A DNA stretch of 64,000 nt, taken from positions 1-64,000 of the forward strand of contig CANQDU010000002.1 of assembly GCA_947593925.1 (NCBI GenBank), written 5' to 3'. Below are positions 18,443-26,064 of the stretch, in pieces. Within the stretch, counting starts at the first letter, position 1. Each line of letters begins with the position of its first letter. The stretch is from an uncultured Clostridia bacterium (GTDB taxonomy: Bacteria; Bacillota; Clostridia; Oscillospirales; JAAYOS01). The notes under the pieces were generated by a model. It was not told the DNA's origin and searched no databases. It worked only from the letters and a program-made list of their open reading frames with translations. Made by a program: the position numbers and the translations under genes.

Positions 18443-18808
18443 GTGGAACTCAACGAAGAAAGCAGTCATCTTCCTTATGTGTTGGGACGGTTGTTTGCCG
18501 TGCTTGAACGGGTACAATCAGCCGCAAATCCCGGTATCAACGCCACAATAAAGGACAAGTATTTCAACAGTGCGTGCGCTACACCGGCAACGATATTTCC
18601 ACTGCTGACAAAGCTTTCACAGAGTCACCTGAGAAAGCTGGACGGCGGCCTGAAAACCTATTTTGAAAAAATGATTGGCGACCTGGAGGGCCGCATACAT
18701 GTGACTCTGCCCGCCCGCATGTCGCTCGCTGACCAGGGAACTTTCCAGATCGGATATTATCATCAGGTCCAGAAATTCTATGAGAAGAAGGACAAAGGAG
18801 GAAATTAA
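18443..18808 (+). CDS. cas11c: Free-standing Cas11c-like small subunit (C-terminal part of Cas8c/Csd1)
   Basis: 121 residues corresponding to the C-terminus of type I-C Cas8c (Csd1), with the conserved PYVLGRLFAVLERVQ, NPGINATIKDKYFNSACATP, FPLLTKLSQSHL and GYYHQVQKFYEKK. Cas8c proteins are normally 550-650 residues and the rest is missing. In studied I-C systems this C-terminal part is made separately from an internal start as the small subunit Cas11c (about 14 kDa). Here GGAGGAGG (near 18427-18434) precedes GTG 18443 by about 8 bases, so it can be made alone. cas7 begins 1 bp after its stop. Upstream is only the terminator of the SLH gene, with no cas3 or cas5. Either a deletion stopped at the internal start, or selection kept this piece. 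The family match is confident; retained function is inference. Confidence 0.82.
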   Translation: MELNEESSHLPYVLGRLFAVLERVQSAANPGINATIKDKYFNSACATPATIFPLLTKLSQSHLRKLDGGLKTYFEKMIGDLEGRIHVTLPARMSLADQGTFQIGYYHQVQKFYEKKDKGGN

Positions 18809-18809
18809 G

Positions 18810-19730
18810 ATGTCTGAACCTATCAAGAACCGCTATGAATTTGTTGTCCTGTTTGAAGTGGAGAACGGCAACCCGAACGGAGACCCGGACGCGGGCAACA
18901 TGCCCCGCGTCGATCCGGAGACCGGCTGCGGACTTGTCACCGACGTCTGCCTCAAACGGAAGATCCGCAACTTCGTGGAGACAGCCAAGGAGGGCGAGCC
19001 CGGCTATGGGATCTACATCAAGGACGGCACACCCCTGAACACCAGCGACAACGCCGGGTTTTCCTCCGTGGGGATAGACGGAGCCGCGTCTATGAAGCCG
19101 GAGGATCTCAAAAAGGCTGTCAAAAAGAGGGGAGAGGAGGGTGTCGATGTAGACAACCGTGTGAAGGAGTTCATGTGCGGGAGCTTCTTTGACATCCGCA
19201 CCTTCGGCGCGGTGATGACTACGATGGTCAAGGGAAATCTCAACTGCGGCCAGATTCGGGGGCCGGTCCAGCTCGGATTTGCCAGAAGCATCGACCCTAT
19301 CGTGCCCCAGGAAGTCACCATTACCCGCGTCGCCATCACGACCGAGGCGGACGCGGAGAAAAAAGGCACCGAGATGGGCCGCAAGTACATCGTCCCGTAC
19401 GCGCTCTACCGCTGCGAGGGGTATGTCTCCGCGAACCTCGCAAAGAAGGTCACCGGCTTCTCCGAGGAAGACCTTGAGCTTCTGTGGCAGGCGATTCTCA
19501 ACATGTTCGAGCACGACCGCTCCGCCGCGCGCGGGAAGATGGCCGTCCGCGAGCTCATCGTCTTCAAACATGACTCCGAGCTCGGCTGCGCTCCGGCGTG
19601 GAAGCTCTTTGAGACCGTCTCGGTCACGCGGAAGGACGGCGTGATGAGCCCGCGCGCCTACGGCGACTACATCGTTTCCGTGGACGAGGCGGCGCTCCCC
19701 GCCGGCGTCACCTGCACGCGCATGGGGTGA
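18810..19730 (+). CDS. cas7c: Type I-C Cas7 (Csd2) backbone protein
   Basis: 306 residues, the repeated backbone subunit that coats crRNA in type I-C Cascade. Family signatures include FEVENGNPNGDPDAGNMPRVD, DVCLKRKIRNF, the DVDNRVKEFMCGSFFDIRTFGAV stretch and GPVQLGFARSIDP. ATG 18810 (MSEPIKNRYEF) has AAAGGAGG just upstream; an in-frame start at 18780 would overlap cas11c and lacks a site. Length is normal and the frame is intact. It follows cas11c by one base and precedes cas4 by two, so they form one transcript. Without Cas5 and the large subunit it cannot build a complete interference complex by known rules. Confidence 0.95.
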   Translation: MSEPIKNRYEFVVLFEVENGNPNGDPDAGNMPRVDPETGCGLVTDVCLKRKIRNFVETAKEGEPGYGIYIKDGTPLNTSDNAGFSSVGIDGAASMKPEDLKKAVKKRGEEGVDVDNRVKEFMCGSFFDIRTFGAVMTTMVKGNLNCGQIRGPVQLGFARSIDPIVPQEVTITRVAITTEADAEKKGTEMGRKYIVPYALYRCEGYVSANLAKKVTGFSEEDLELLWQAILNMFEHDRSAARGKMAVRELIVFKHDSELGCAPAWKLFETVSVTRKDGVMSPRAYGDYIVSVDEAALPAGVTCTRMG

Positions 19731-19732
19731 CC

Positions 19733-20401
19733 GTGCTTCCCGAGGATGAGTATCTTGCCCTGTCGGGCATACAGCACTTTGCGTTCTGCCGCCGGCAGTG
19801 GGCGCTCATCCACATCGAGCAGCAGTGAGCCGAGAATTTGCGAACGGTGGAAGGGGATCTGCTCCACCGGCGCGCCCACGACGAGACCTTTACCGAAAGC
19901 CGCGGCGATACATTGATCGTCCGCGGCCTTCGGGTGGTCTCTCACCGTTTGAAAATCCAAGGGGTGTGCGACGTGGTGGAGTTTCACAGGGACCCGCACG
20001 GAGTGACGCTTGCGGGCCGGGAAGGGAAGTGGAGCCCGTACCCCGTGGAATATAAGCGGGGCAAGCCCAAGCCGTTTGATGCGGACGAGCTCCAGCTCTG
20101 CGCGCAGGCTCTCTGCCTTGAGGAGATGCTGCTCTGCTCCGTCCCGGAAGGCAGTCTGTTTTACGGCGAACCCCGACGGCGGACAAAAGTGGCGCTGGAT
20201 GCGGCGCTCAGGGAGCGGGTGAAGGATATGCTTTCCGAGATGCACAGCCTCTACGCGAGGGGGCGCACGCCAAAGGTAAGACCCGGCAAAGGCTGCGCCG
20301 CATGCTCGCTAAAGGAGCTGTGTCTTCCCCGATTACAGAAGAACCCGTCTACGGACGCCTATATCCGCGCCCATCTGCCGGGAGAGGATGAGTCGCCGTG
20401 A
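19733..20401 (+). pseudogene. cas4: Cas4 with premature TGA at codon 32
   Basis: Cas4 is a RecB-like nuclease with an Fe-S cluster that trims prespacers. GTG 19733 opens VLPEDEYLALSGIQHF and the first cluster cysteine in FCRRQW. An in-frame TGA at 19826-19828 then replaces what is a tryptophan codon in relatives (IEQQ-W-AENLRTVEGD). The frame continues intact for 190 codons: RecB motifs GVCDVVEF and PVEYKRGKPK, then the last three cysteines in GCAACSLKELC. A single TGG-to-TGA change explains it. TGA is an ordinary stop elsewhere in the window, for example at the end of cas7. A restart at TTG 19838 would lose the first cluster cysteine. A sequencing error should be excluded. It overlaps cas1 by GTGA. 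Confidence 0.88.
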
Positions 20402-21429
20402 GAAAATTTCTGAATACTCTGTTTGTTCTCAGCGAGGACAGTTATCTGGCTCTCGAAGGGGAGACGGTCATAGTGCTCGCGGAGGAAGAAAAGAGGGGGC
20501 AGTTTCCTCTCCACACGTTGGAAAACATCATCTGCTTTTCCTATAAGGGAGCAAGCCCCGCTCTGATGGGGAAATGTGCCCGGGAGGGGATAAACCTCTG
20601 CTTCTTCACACCGAGGGGACGCTTTCTTGCACGAGTGAGCGGTGAAAATAACGGCAATGTTCTGCTGCGCCGAACGCAGTATCGAATGGCGGACGATGAC
20701 GCCCAAAGCTGCCGCGCGGCTAAGAATTTCATCTTCGGCAAGGTTTACAACAGCCGGTGGAGCATTGAGCGCACCAGGCGCGACCATGCTCTGCGGGTGG
20801 ACGACGAAGGACTCGGCCGTGCTTCCGCACTGCTGGCGGAAAGTCTGCCGCACCTGCTTGAAGCGGCTTCGCCGGATGAACTTCGCGGACTTGAAGGGGA
20901 GGCAGCCGCAGTCTACTTTGGGGCTTTTGATTCGCTCATACTGAATCAGAGGGAGACTTTCGGCTTTACCGGACGTTCCCGTCGGCCGCCTATGGATCCG
21001 ACGAATGCGCTGCTGTCATTTGCATATTCCCTGCTTTCCAATGCCTGCGCGGGGGCGCTGGAGGGCGTGGGGCTGGACGCATATGTGGGATTTCTCCACC
21101 GGGACAGGCCGGGGCGTGCCTCTCTCGCGCTGGATCTGATGGAAGAGCTTCGGCCGCTGTTTGCGGACAGGTTCGTGTTGACTCTCATCAATAACCGAAC
21201 GATTCGCTCGGAGCATTTTGAGCGTCAGCCCGGCGGTGCGGTGCTGCTGAACGAAGAAGGCCGAAGGTTGTTTCTCACCTCGTGGCAGAAGCGGTTGGCG
21301 GAACCGATAACCCATCCGTATCTGAAGGAAAAGCTGGCATGGGGTCTGGTGCCCTATGTTCAGGCGCTGCTGCTTGCCCGTTATCTCAGGGGCGACATCG
21401 ACGGCTACCCGCCGTTCTTGTGGAAGTGA
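20398..21429 (+). CDS. cas1c: Type I-C Cas1 integrase
   Basis: 343 residues, the integrase that inserts new spacers together with Cas2. Residues used by the family are present: glutamate in LEGEAAAVYF (about 168), histidine in GFLHRDRPGRASLALDL (about 232), and the acidic residues of LDLMEELRPLF just after. Starts at GTG 20398, overlapping the cas4 stop as GTGA. Length and N-terminus (MRKFLNTLFV) are typical for I-C. The frame is intact, so the adaptation enzyme itself is not broken, unlike the neighbouring cas4. Confidence 0.95.
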   Translation: MRKFLNTLFVLSEDSYLALEGETVIVLAEEEKRGQFPLHTLENIICFSYKGASPALMGKCAREGINLCFFTPRGRFLARVSGENNGNVLLRRTQYRMADDDAQSCRAAKNFIFGKVYNSRWSIERTRRDHALRVDDEGLGRASALLAESLPHLLEAASPDELRGLEGEAAAVYFGAFDSLILNQRETFGFTGRSRRPPMDPTNALLSFAYSLLSNACAGALEGVGLDAYVGFLHRDRPGRASLALDLMEELRPLFADRFVLTLINNRTIRSEHFERQPGGAVLLNEEGRRLFLTSWQKRLAEPITHPYLKEKLAWGLVPYVQALLLARYLRGDIDGYPPFLWK

Positions 21430-21438
21430 GGCGGTTTT

Positions 21439-21729
21439 GTGTTGATACTTATTACATACGATGTCAACACGGAGGACGCCGAGGGGAAAAGACGGCTGCG
21501 CCGGGTGGCAAAGCAGTGCGTCAATTACGGTCAGCGTGTGCAGAACTCGGTGTTTGAATGTCTGGTGGACCCGTCGCAGTACAAGCTGCTTCAGGCAAAG
21601 CTGCTGGAGATCATTGACCCGGAGAAGGACAGTCTGAGGTTCTATCAGCTCGGGAACAAATACCAAAGCAAGATTGAACACTTCGGCGTCAAGGCGTCAT
21701 ACGAGCCGGAGGGAGTCCTTCTCATATAG
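21439..21729 (+). CDS. cas2: Type I-C Cas2
   Basis: 96 residues with the ferredoxin-like Cas2 start (MLILITYDVNTED), RRLRRVAKQCVNYGQRVQNSVFEC and the C-terminal YQLGNKYQSKIEHFG. It is the structural partner of Cas1 in the spacer-integration complex. It starts at GTG 21439, 10 bp after cas1, and is followed by the array leader. Confidence 0.95.
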   Translation: MLILITYDVNTEDAEGKRRLRRVAKQCVNYGQRVQNSVFECLVDPSQYKLLQAKLLEIIDPEKDSLRFYQLGNKYQSKIEHFGVKASYEPEGVLLI

Positions 21730-21901
21730 CGGTGCGAGGAGCAAGCGCACAGAAAACGGCGGGAGGTTCGCACCGCTTCTGCAGAGAGAAAAGCACTTGC
21801 AGAGAAAGAAAAAGAGCACTTTTTTCGGTTTTGGTTCTTAGGTGTGCAAAGTTTTTGCAAACCGAAGGAAATTCCTCCGGGAATTTTTGTACAGGTTTGC
21901 T
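21730..21901 (+). promoter_or_regulatory. CRISPR leader
   Basis: A 172-bp non-coding stretch between cas2 and the first repeat with A/T runs (around 21805-21840 and 21845-21895). Its place next to cas2, with the degenerate repeat at the other end, marks it as leader. No clear promoter was picked out. Confidence 0.55.
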
Positions 21902-22195
21902 GTCGCGCCCCGCACGGGGCGCATGGGTTGAAATCAAACCCATTCGCTCCTCTCTCCGTCTCGTCCAGGTCGCGCCCCGCACGGGGCGCGTGGGTTGAAA
22001 TCGCTTTGCTTCCTCCGATTTTGCCCGCGCTTGCTGTCGCGCCCCGCACGGGGCGCGTGGGTTGAAATTGGGGCATCGTGGAGGACGTCTCCGCGCCGCG
22101 GAGGTCGCGCCCCGCACGGGGCGCGTGGGTTGAAATATCTCGAGTATGCGGCGCGCAAGGTCGGCGGTCTCGGGTCGCGCCCCGCAAGGGGCGCG
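21902..22195 (+). CRISPR. Type I-C CRISPR array, 4 spacers
   Basis: Four 33-bp repeats start at 21902, 21969, 22036 and 22104 and end in GTGGGTTGAAAT. They have the strong CGCCCCGCACGGGGCG stem typical of type I-C. A fifth, degenerate repeat starts at 22174 and loses its 3' third. Spacers are 34, 34, 35 and 37 bp. The first repeat differs by one base (CATGGG for CGTGGG). Spacer targets cannot be told from the sequence alone. Confidence 0.97.
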
Positions 22196-22234
22196 ACACT
22201 CTGCCCGCAATCGAAAAGCTCCCAAGACAGTGAA

Positions 22235-22272
22235 GCACCCCGCCTTTCGGCGGGGCGCTCATTCTTTTCTTT
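22235..22272 (+). terminator. Hairpin between CRISPR array and convergent gene
   Basis: CCCCGCC-TTTC-GGCGGGG (22238-22255) followed by a T-rich stretch (22261-22273). It separates the rightward array from the leftward cysteine desulfurase gene. Confidence 0.5.
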
Positions 22273-23382
22273 TCACACTATCTCCCGCAGCGCCGACGTC
22301 AGCGCATCGACGTCCTCGTCGGTGTTTGTCCACGAGAAGGAGATCCGCACGGCGCTCTTTATCAGCTTCGGGTCGATGTGCATCGCGGTGAGGACGTGGC
22401 TCTCGCGGCCCTTCGCGCAGGCGGAGCCGCCGGAGACGAACACTCCCCGGTTCTCGAGAAGCCGTATCAGCACCTCGGACGGGTAACGCGGAGCTGCCGC
22501 TGTCACAACAGCCTCGCCGGAGGCGAGGACGGTCACGCCGGGCATCTGCCCGAGCGCCGCGAGCGTCTTCTCGCGCAGGGCGGCGATATGCGCCGCGTGC
22601 TCCTCGACCCCTTCCACCGCCTCCTCCGCCGCGACGCCGAAGCCGACTATCGCCGGGACCGGCTCGGTGCCGGAGCGCAGACCGCGCTCCTGCCCGCCGC
22701 CGTATATCAGCGGAGTGAGGTTTATCCCGTCCCTGATATACAGCGCGCCGGCGCCCTTCGGCCCGTGCAGCTTGTGGGCGGTGACGCTCACGAGGTCGGC
22801 GCCGAGGCGCCTCGGCGTGAAGCGCAGCTTCCCGAACGCCTGCACCGCATCGACGTGGACGAGCGCGTTCGGGTTCTTCCGCCGCAGGAGCGCCGCCGCT
22901 TCCTCGACCGGCAGACGCGCGCCGGTCTCGTTGCAGACGAGCATCATCGAGAGTAGGGCGGTGTCGGGACGTATCAGACTTTCAAGCTCGGCAAGTGAAA
23001 TGCCCCCGTCCCGCGTGGGGCGGAGGTAGTTGACCTCCCAGCCGCTCTGCTCGAGCTTTTTCAGACACTCAAGGACGGACGGGTGCTCGAAAGCGGTGGA
23101 GATGATGTGCCGCCCGTACCGGCGCTGTATCTCGGCGCCGCGAAGGAGCGCGAGGTTGTTTGACTCGGTGCCGCCGGAGGTGAAAAGTATCTCGCCGGGC
23201 TCACAGCCCATCAGAGCGGCGACGTGCTCCCGCGCGGTGCGGACCGCCGCCTCCGCCTCTATGCCGAGGCGGTGAACGGACGACGGATTTGCAAACGTCA
23301 CGGTCATGGCGTCCGCCGCAGCGGCCGCCGCCGCGGGGGAGACCCGCGTCGTTGCGGCGTTATCCAGATAGTGAAGCTCCAT
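22273..23382 (-). CDS. nifS: Cysteine desulfurase (NifS/IscS family)
   Basis: 369 residues, a PLP enzyme releasing sulfur from cysteine for Fe-S clusters or tRNA thiolation. The N-terminus MELHYLDNAATTRVSP is classic. HPSVLECL, VDAVQAFGK, the PLP lysine in SVTAHKLHGPKG and the persulfide cysteine in SGGSACAKG are present. ATG at 23382 follows AGAAGGGA; an in-frame upstream extension to 23625 overlaps the MATE gene and reads unlike the family. No iscU follows in the window and it is the last gene of the minus-strand block, so the sulfur acceptor is unknown. A tRNA-thiolation role, as for IscS paired with MnmA or ThiI, is possible. Confidence 0.93.
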   Translation of the reverse strand: MELHYLDNAATTRVSPAAAAAAADAMTVTFANPSSVHRLGIEAEAAVRTAREHVAALMGCEPGEILFTSGGTESNNLALLRGAEIQRRYGRHIISTAFEHPSVLECLKKLEQSGWEVNYLRPTRDGGISLAELESLIRPDTALLSMMLVCNETGARLPVEEAAALLRRKNPNALVHVDAVQAFGKLRFTPRRLGADLVSVTAHKLHGPKGAGALYIRDGINLTPLIYGGGQERGLRSGTEPVPAIVGFGVAAEEAVEGVEEHAAHIAALREKTLAALGQMPGVTVLASGEAVVTAAAPRYPSEVLIRLLENRGVFVSGGSACAKGRESHVLTAMHIDPKLIKSAVRISFSWTNTDEDVDALTSALREIV

Positions 23383-23491
23383 TTCAGTTCCCTTCTTCCG
23401 GGTTGGTATCGCATATGATACAGCCGAACCTACGCAATAGCATACGCCCGAAGCCCGGAAACAATACCGATTTTCTGCCGGTTTTACCGCG

Positions 23492-24898
23492 TTATGCGAC
23501 CGATTCGCGCGTGACGTTCCGTATCCACTTCCGACTCTTGAACCGCCACAGCCCGAGTATGGTCTTGACCGGCTCCTCGCTGAGCACGAACAGGTAGACC
23601 CAGAGGATGTCGAGATGCAGGACAAGGCCGCCTATCGCCGCGAGCGGCAGGGAAATGAGCCACATCGCGCCGACGTCCACGAGCAGCCCGAAGCTCACGT
23701 CTCCGCCGCCGCGCAGTATGCCGACGACGAGCGTGGAGTTGAACGATCGGAAGAACATCGTCGCAAAGCCCTGACACAGGAGCATTATCGTCGCCGCGCG
23801 CATCGCGCCCGGTTCCAGCTTGAATGCGGGGAAGAGGAAGGGCCGCACGACGGTGAACAGAGCCACGATTATCAGCAGTCCGCTGACAAAGCCCACGATG
23901 AAGCTCATCACCGTAAACGTCATGCCGAGCGACTGCACTTCTTCCTTGGAGTCTCCCGCGCCGACGGACTTTCCGACGAGCACCGCCGTCGCGTTCGAGA
24001 CGGCAAACACCGCGATGGTGACTATCTGCTCGACGTTTCGCGAGAGGGAATAAGCCGCCGTGATGTCGCTCGAGGCCGCCATGTGTCCGTATATGACGGC
24101 GTAGAGCGAGGTGCCGAGGCCCCACAGCGTCTCGTTCAGCATGACGGGGGAGGAGTAGCGGAGAAAGTCCTTGAGTATCGTCATGCCCGGGCGGATCATC
24201 TTGGAGGGCATGAGCTTCAATACCTGCTTCGGGCTGTGCTGAGTGACGATGATGTAGCCGAGCACCGTCACAGTCTCGACCATGCGGGCGGCGAGCGTTC
24301 CGAGCGCCGCGCCCTCGACGCCCATGGCGGGCAGGCCGAGCTTGCCGAAGATGAATATGTAGTTGAAGATAACGTTCGAGCCCATGCCGAGCATGACGAC
24401 AACCGTGCCGAGCTTCGGACTCTCACAGCTCCGCCGCGCGCCGATGTAGAGCGAGGTGAAGGCGTTGAGAACGTAGGAGTAGGCGACGACCTTGCCGTAG
24501 CGCGCCGCAACGTCTAAAAGGGCGGGATTGTTTGTCGTGAGACCCATGATGGCGCGGGGAAAGAGGAACACCGCCGTCGCGAATACGAAGCTCAGGCCGA
24601 CGGCGAACATGATGCTGAGACCTATCACGCGGTTTATCGTCGCGACGTCCCGCTTGCCCCAGTACTGGCTCATCAGCACCGCACCGCCGCTCTGAAGCCC
24701 GAACACAAAGAGCATGGCGACAAAGAACGGGGTGTTCGCAAGACTCAGCCCGCCGAGCTCGTTCTGACCGAGCGTGCCCACCATGAAGGTGTCCACAAGG
24801 CCGAGCGACGAGCTTATGAGGTTCTGGAGCATTATCGGAAGTGCCAGCGCAAAGAAGCTCCTGTAAAACTCCTTCGGCCGGCGGAGGCTCTTAAACAT
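23492..24898 (-). CDS. MATE family multidrug efflux transporter
   Basis: 468 residues, about 12 membrane segments. It exports drugs or metabolites using a cation gradient. The family start FALALPIMLQNLISSSLGLVDTFMVG, the ELGGLSLAN stretch and GLQSGGAVLMSQYWGK are clear. GAAAGGAT lies ahead of ATG 24898. It runs toward the cysteine desulfurase with 109 bp between. Its start is 84 bp from the degenerate end of the second CRISPR array. Confidence 0.93.
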   Translation of the reverse strand: MFKSLRRPKEFYRSFFALALPIMLQNLISSSLGLVDTFMVGTLGQNELGGLSLANTPFFVAMLFVFGLQSGGAVLMSQYWGKRDVATINRVIGLSIMFAVGLSFVFATAVFLFPRAIMGLTTNNPALLDVAARYGKVVAYSYVLNAFTSLYIGARRSCESPKLGTVVVMLGMGSNVIFNYIFIFGKLGLPAMGVEGAALGTLAARMVETVTVLGYIIVTQHSPKQVLKLMPSKMIRPGMTILKDFLRYSSPVMLNETLWGLGTSLYAVIYGHMAASSDITAAYSLSRNVEQIVTIAVFAVSNATAVLVGKSVGAGDSKEEVQSLGMTFTVMSFIVGFVSGLLIIVALFTVVRPFLFPAFKLEPGAMRAATIMLLCQGFATMFFRSFNSTLVVGILRGGGDVSFGLLVDVGAMWLISLPLAAIGGLVLHLDILWVYLFVLSEEPVKTILGLWRFKSRKWIRNVTRESVA

Positions 24899-24982
24899 AC
24901 GAAAACATTATCCTTTCAAATCAAGACTGCGCCGCCCCGCGCGCGGAGCGCGCCGCGGGACGGCAGACGTGCGCCTTTACGG

Positions 24983-25136
24983 ATGTTGACCCGCGAGGGC
25001 TCGACAGGGCCGGCAGACCGCAGACGAATATCTTTCCGGATTTCAACCCACGCGCCCGTGAGGGGCGCGATCCCGAGCCGCTCGGTGTCCGATAGGCCGG
25101 TGATATTTCAACCCACGCGCCCGCGCGGGTCGCGGC
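24983..25136 (-). CRISPR. Orphan type I-C-like mini array, 2 spacers, leaderless
   Basis: Read on the minus strand, two 32-bp repeats (25105-25136 and 25040-25071) share GGGCGCGTGGGTTGAAAT with the main array but lack one G in the stem and differ at the 5' end. A third, degenerate repeat (24983-25005) begins GTCGAGCCC and ends GGGTCAACAT. Spacers are 33 bp (25072-25104) and 34 bp (25006-25039), the right size for type I-C. The array begins 4 bp after the stop codon of the gene upstream, leaving no room for a leader. Confidence 0.8.
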
Positions 25137-25140
25137 GGCG

Positions 25141-26055
25141 TCAGTGCCGTTTCAGGTGGTTCATCATTATCCGCGTGGAGTGCAGAGTCTCGCGGAGGAT
25201 GAACGTCTCGGTGTACACCTGCCGCGACTGCTTGTAGACGCCCTCCTGCTCAAGCTCATGGTCTATCTGACGGGAGAGCTCGTCCGGGTCGCCGTAGCGG
25301 GAGGCGAGCAGGTAGTTGAAGTGCAGGCGCGGGAAGATGAACGCGAGCAGCGCGTAGAGGAAGAACAGCGGGAAAAGTATCGAGAATATCACGAGCATGA
25401 TGAGGTCGTTGCCCTCGCTCTCGACCGGGATGTTGCGGAAGTCGAGCATATAGTCCGCGATCTCGGTCCCGGCGGAGTCGGTGAGGCCGAGATCCCAGAA
25501 GACGTAGGCCGGGAGCTTCGTGAACACGGCGCAGTCGGCAAGGCGACCCGCCTCCGGCGTCCAGCCGTAGGGAATGAGCGAAGCGAACCGCTGTCCTCCG
25601 ACGGTGACGACCGCGAGCTGCTGCTCTATCTCGCCCTGACGCTCGAACGCCGCCTCGTCCCCCCGGAAGAAGCGGAGGAGCGAATCACTGTCCGAGACGT
25701 AGTAGCCGATGTCGTAGAGCTCCACCTTCTCTACGGAGACGATGAAGCGGTAGTAGTCGCGGCTGTCACGGTAGACGTTGTCGATAAGCAGCGACTCGGG
25801 AACGGTGTCTCCCGCGCCGTAGATCCAGTGCTCGGTCTGCGGCTCGACGGTCACCGGCTTCACCGCCGCGAGCAGCTCGGCGGTGTCGAGCTCGACGCCG
25901 TTTGTCGTGGTGTTCTTGACATACATCGCAGCCGAGCGGACGTAAAGGACGTATATCACCATGAAAAGCGCCGCCCAGAAGAGCGCGAGCGCCGCATTTT
26001 TCCTTGTCCTGCTTCTGAGGTAGCCCTTTTCGGGCTGCTTGAAAAGTTTCAGCAT
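25141..26055 (-). CDS. Two-pass membrane protein of unknown function
   Basis: 304 residues. A membrane segment (about 22-45, ALALFWAALFMVIYVLYV), an extracellular domain of about 165 residues without recognised motifs (with ERQGEIEQQLAVVTVGGQRFASL), then a second segment (about 220-245, LIMLVIFSILFPLFFLYALLAFIF) and a charged cytoplasmic tail. It lies 9 bp downstream of comM on the same strand, so they are likely co-transcribed. I do not recognise the family. Readthrough from this gene would transcribe the mini CRISPR array in its sense direction. Confidence 0.8.
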   Translation of the reverse strand: MLKLFKQPEKGYLRSRTRKNAALALFWAALFMVIYVLYVRSAAMYVKNTTTNGVELDTAELLAAVKPVTVEPQTEHWIYGAGDTVPESLLIDNVYRDSRDYYRFIVSVEKVELYDIGYYVSDSDSLLRFFRGDEAAFERQGEIEQQLAVVTVGGQRFASLIPYGWTPEAGRLADCAVFTKLPAYVFWDLGLTDSAGTEIADYMLDFRNIPVESEGNDLIMLVIFSILFPLFFLYALLAFIFPRLHFNYLLASRYGDPDELSRQIDHELEQEGVYKQSRQVYTETFILRETLHSTRIMMNHLKRH

Positions 26056-26064
26056 ATCTGCCTC

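Noticed and set aside
19826-19828. TGA read as tryptophan (recoding) in cas4
   Set aside because: TGA ends many intact genes here, including cas7, cas1, ftsX and lysS, so the code is standard.
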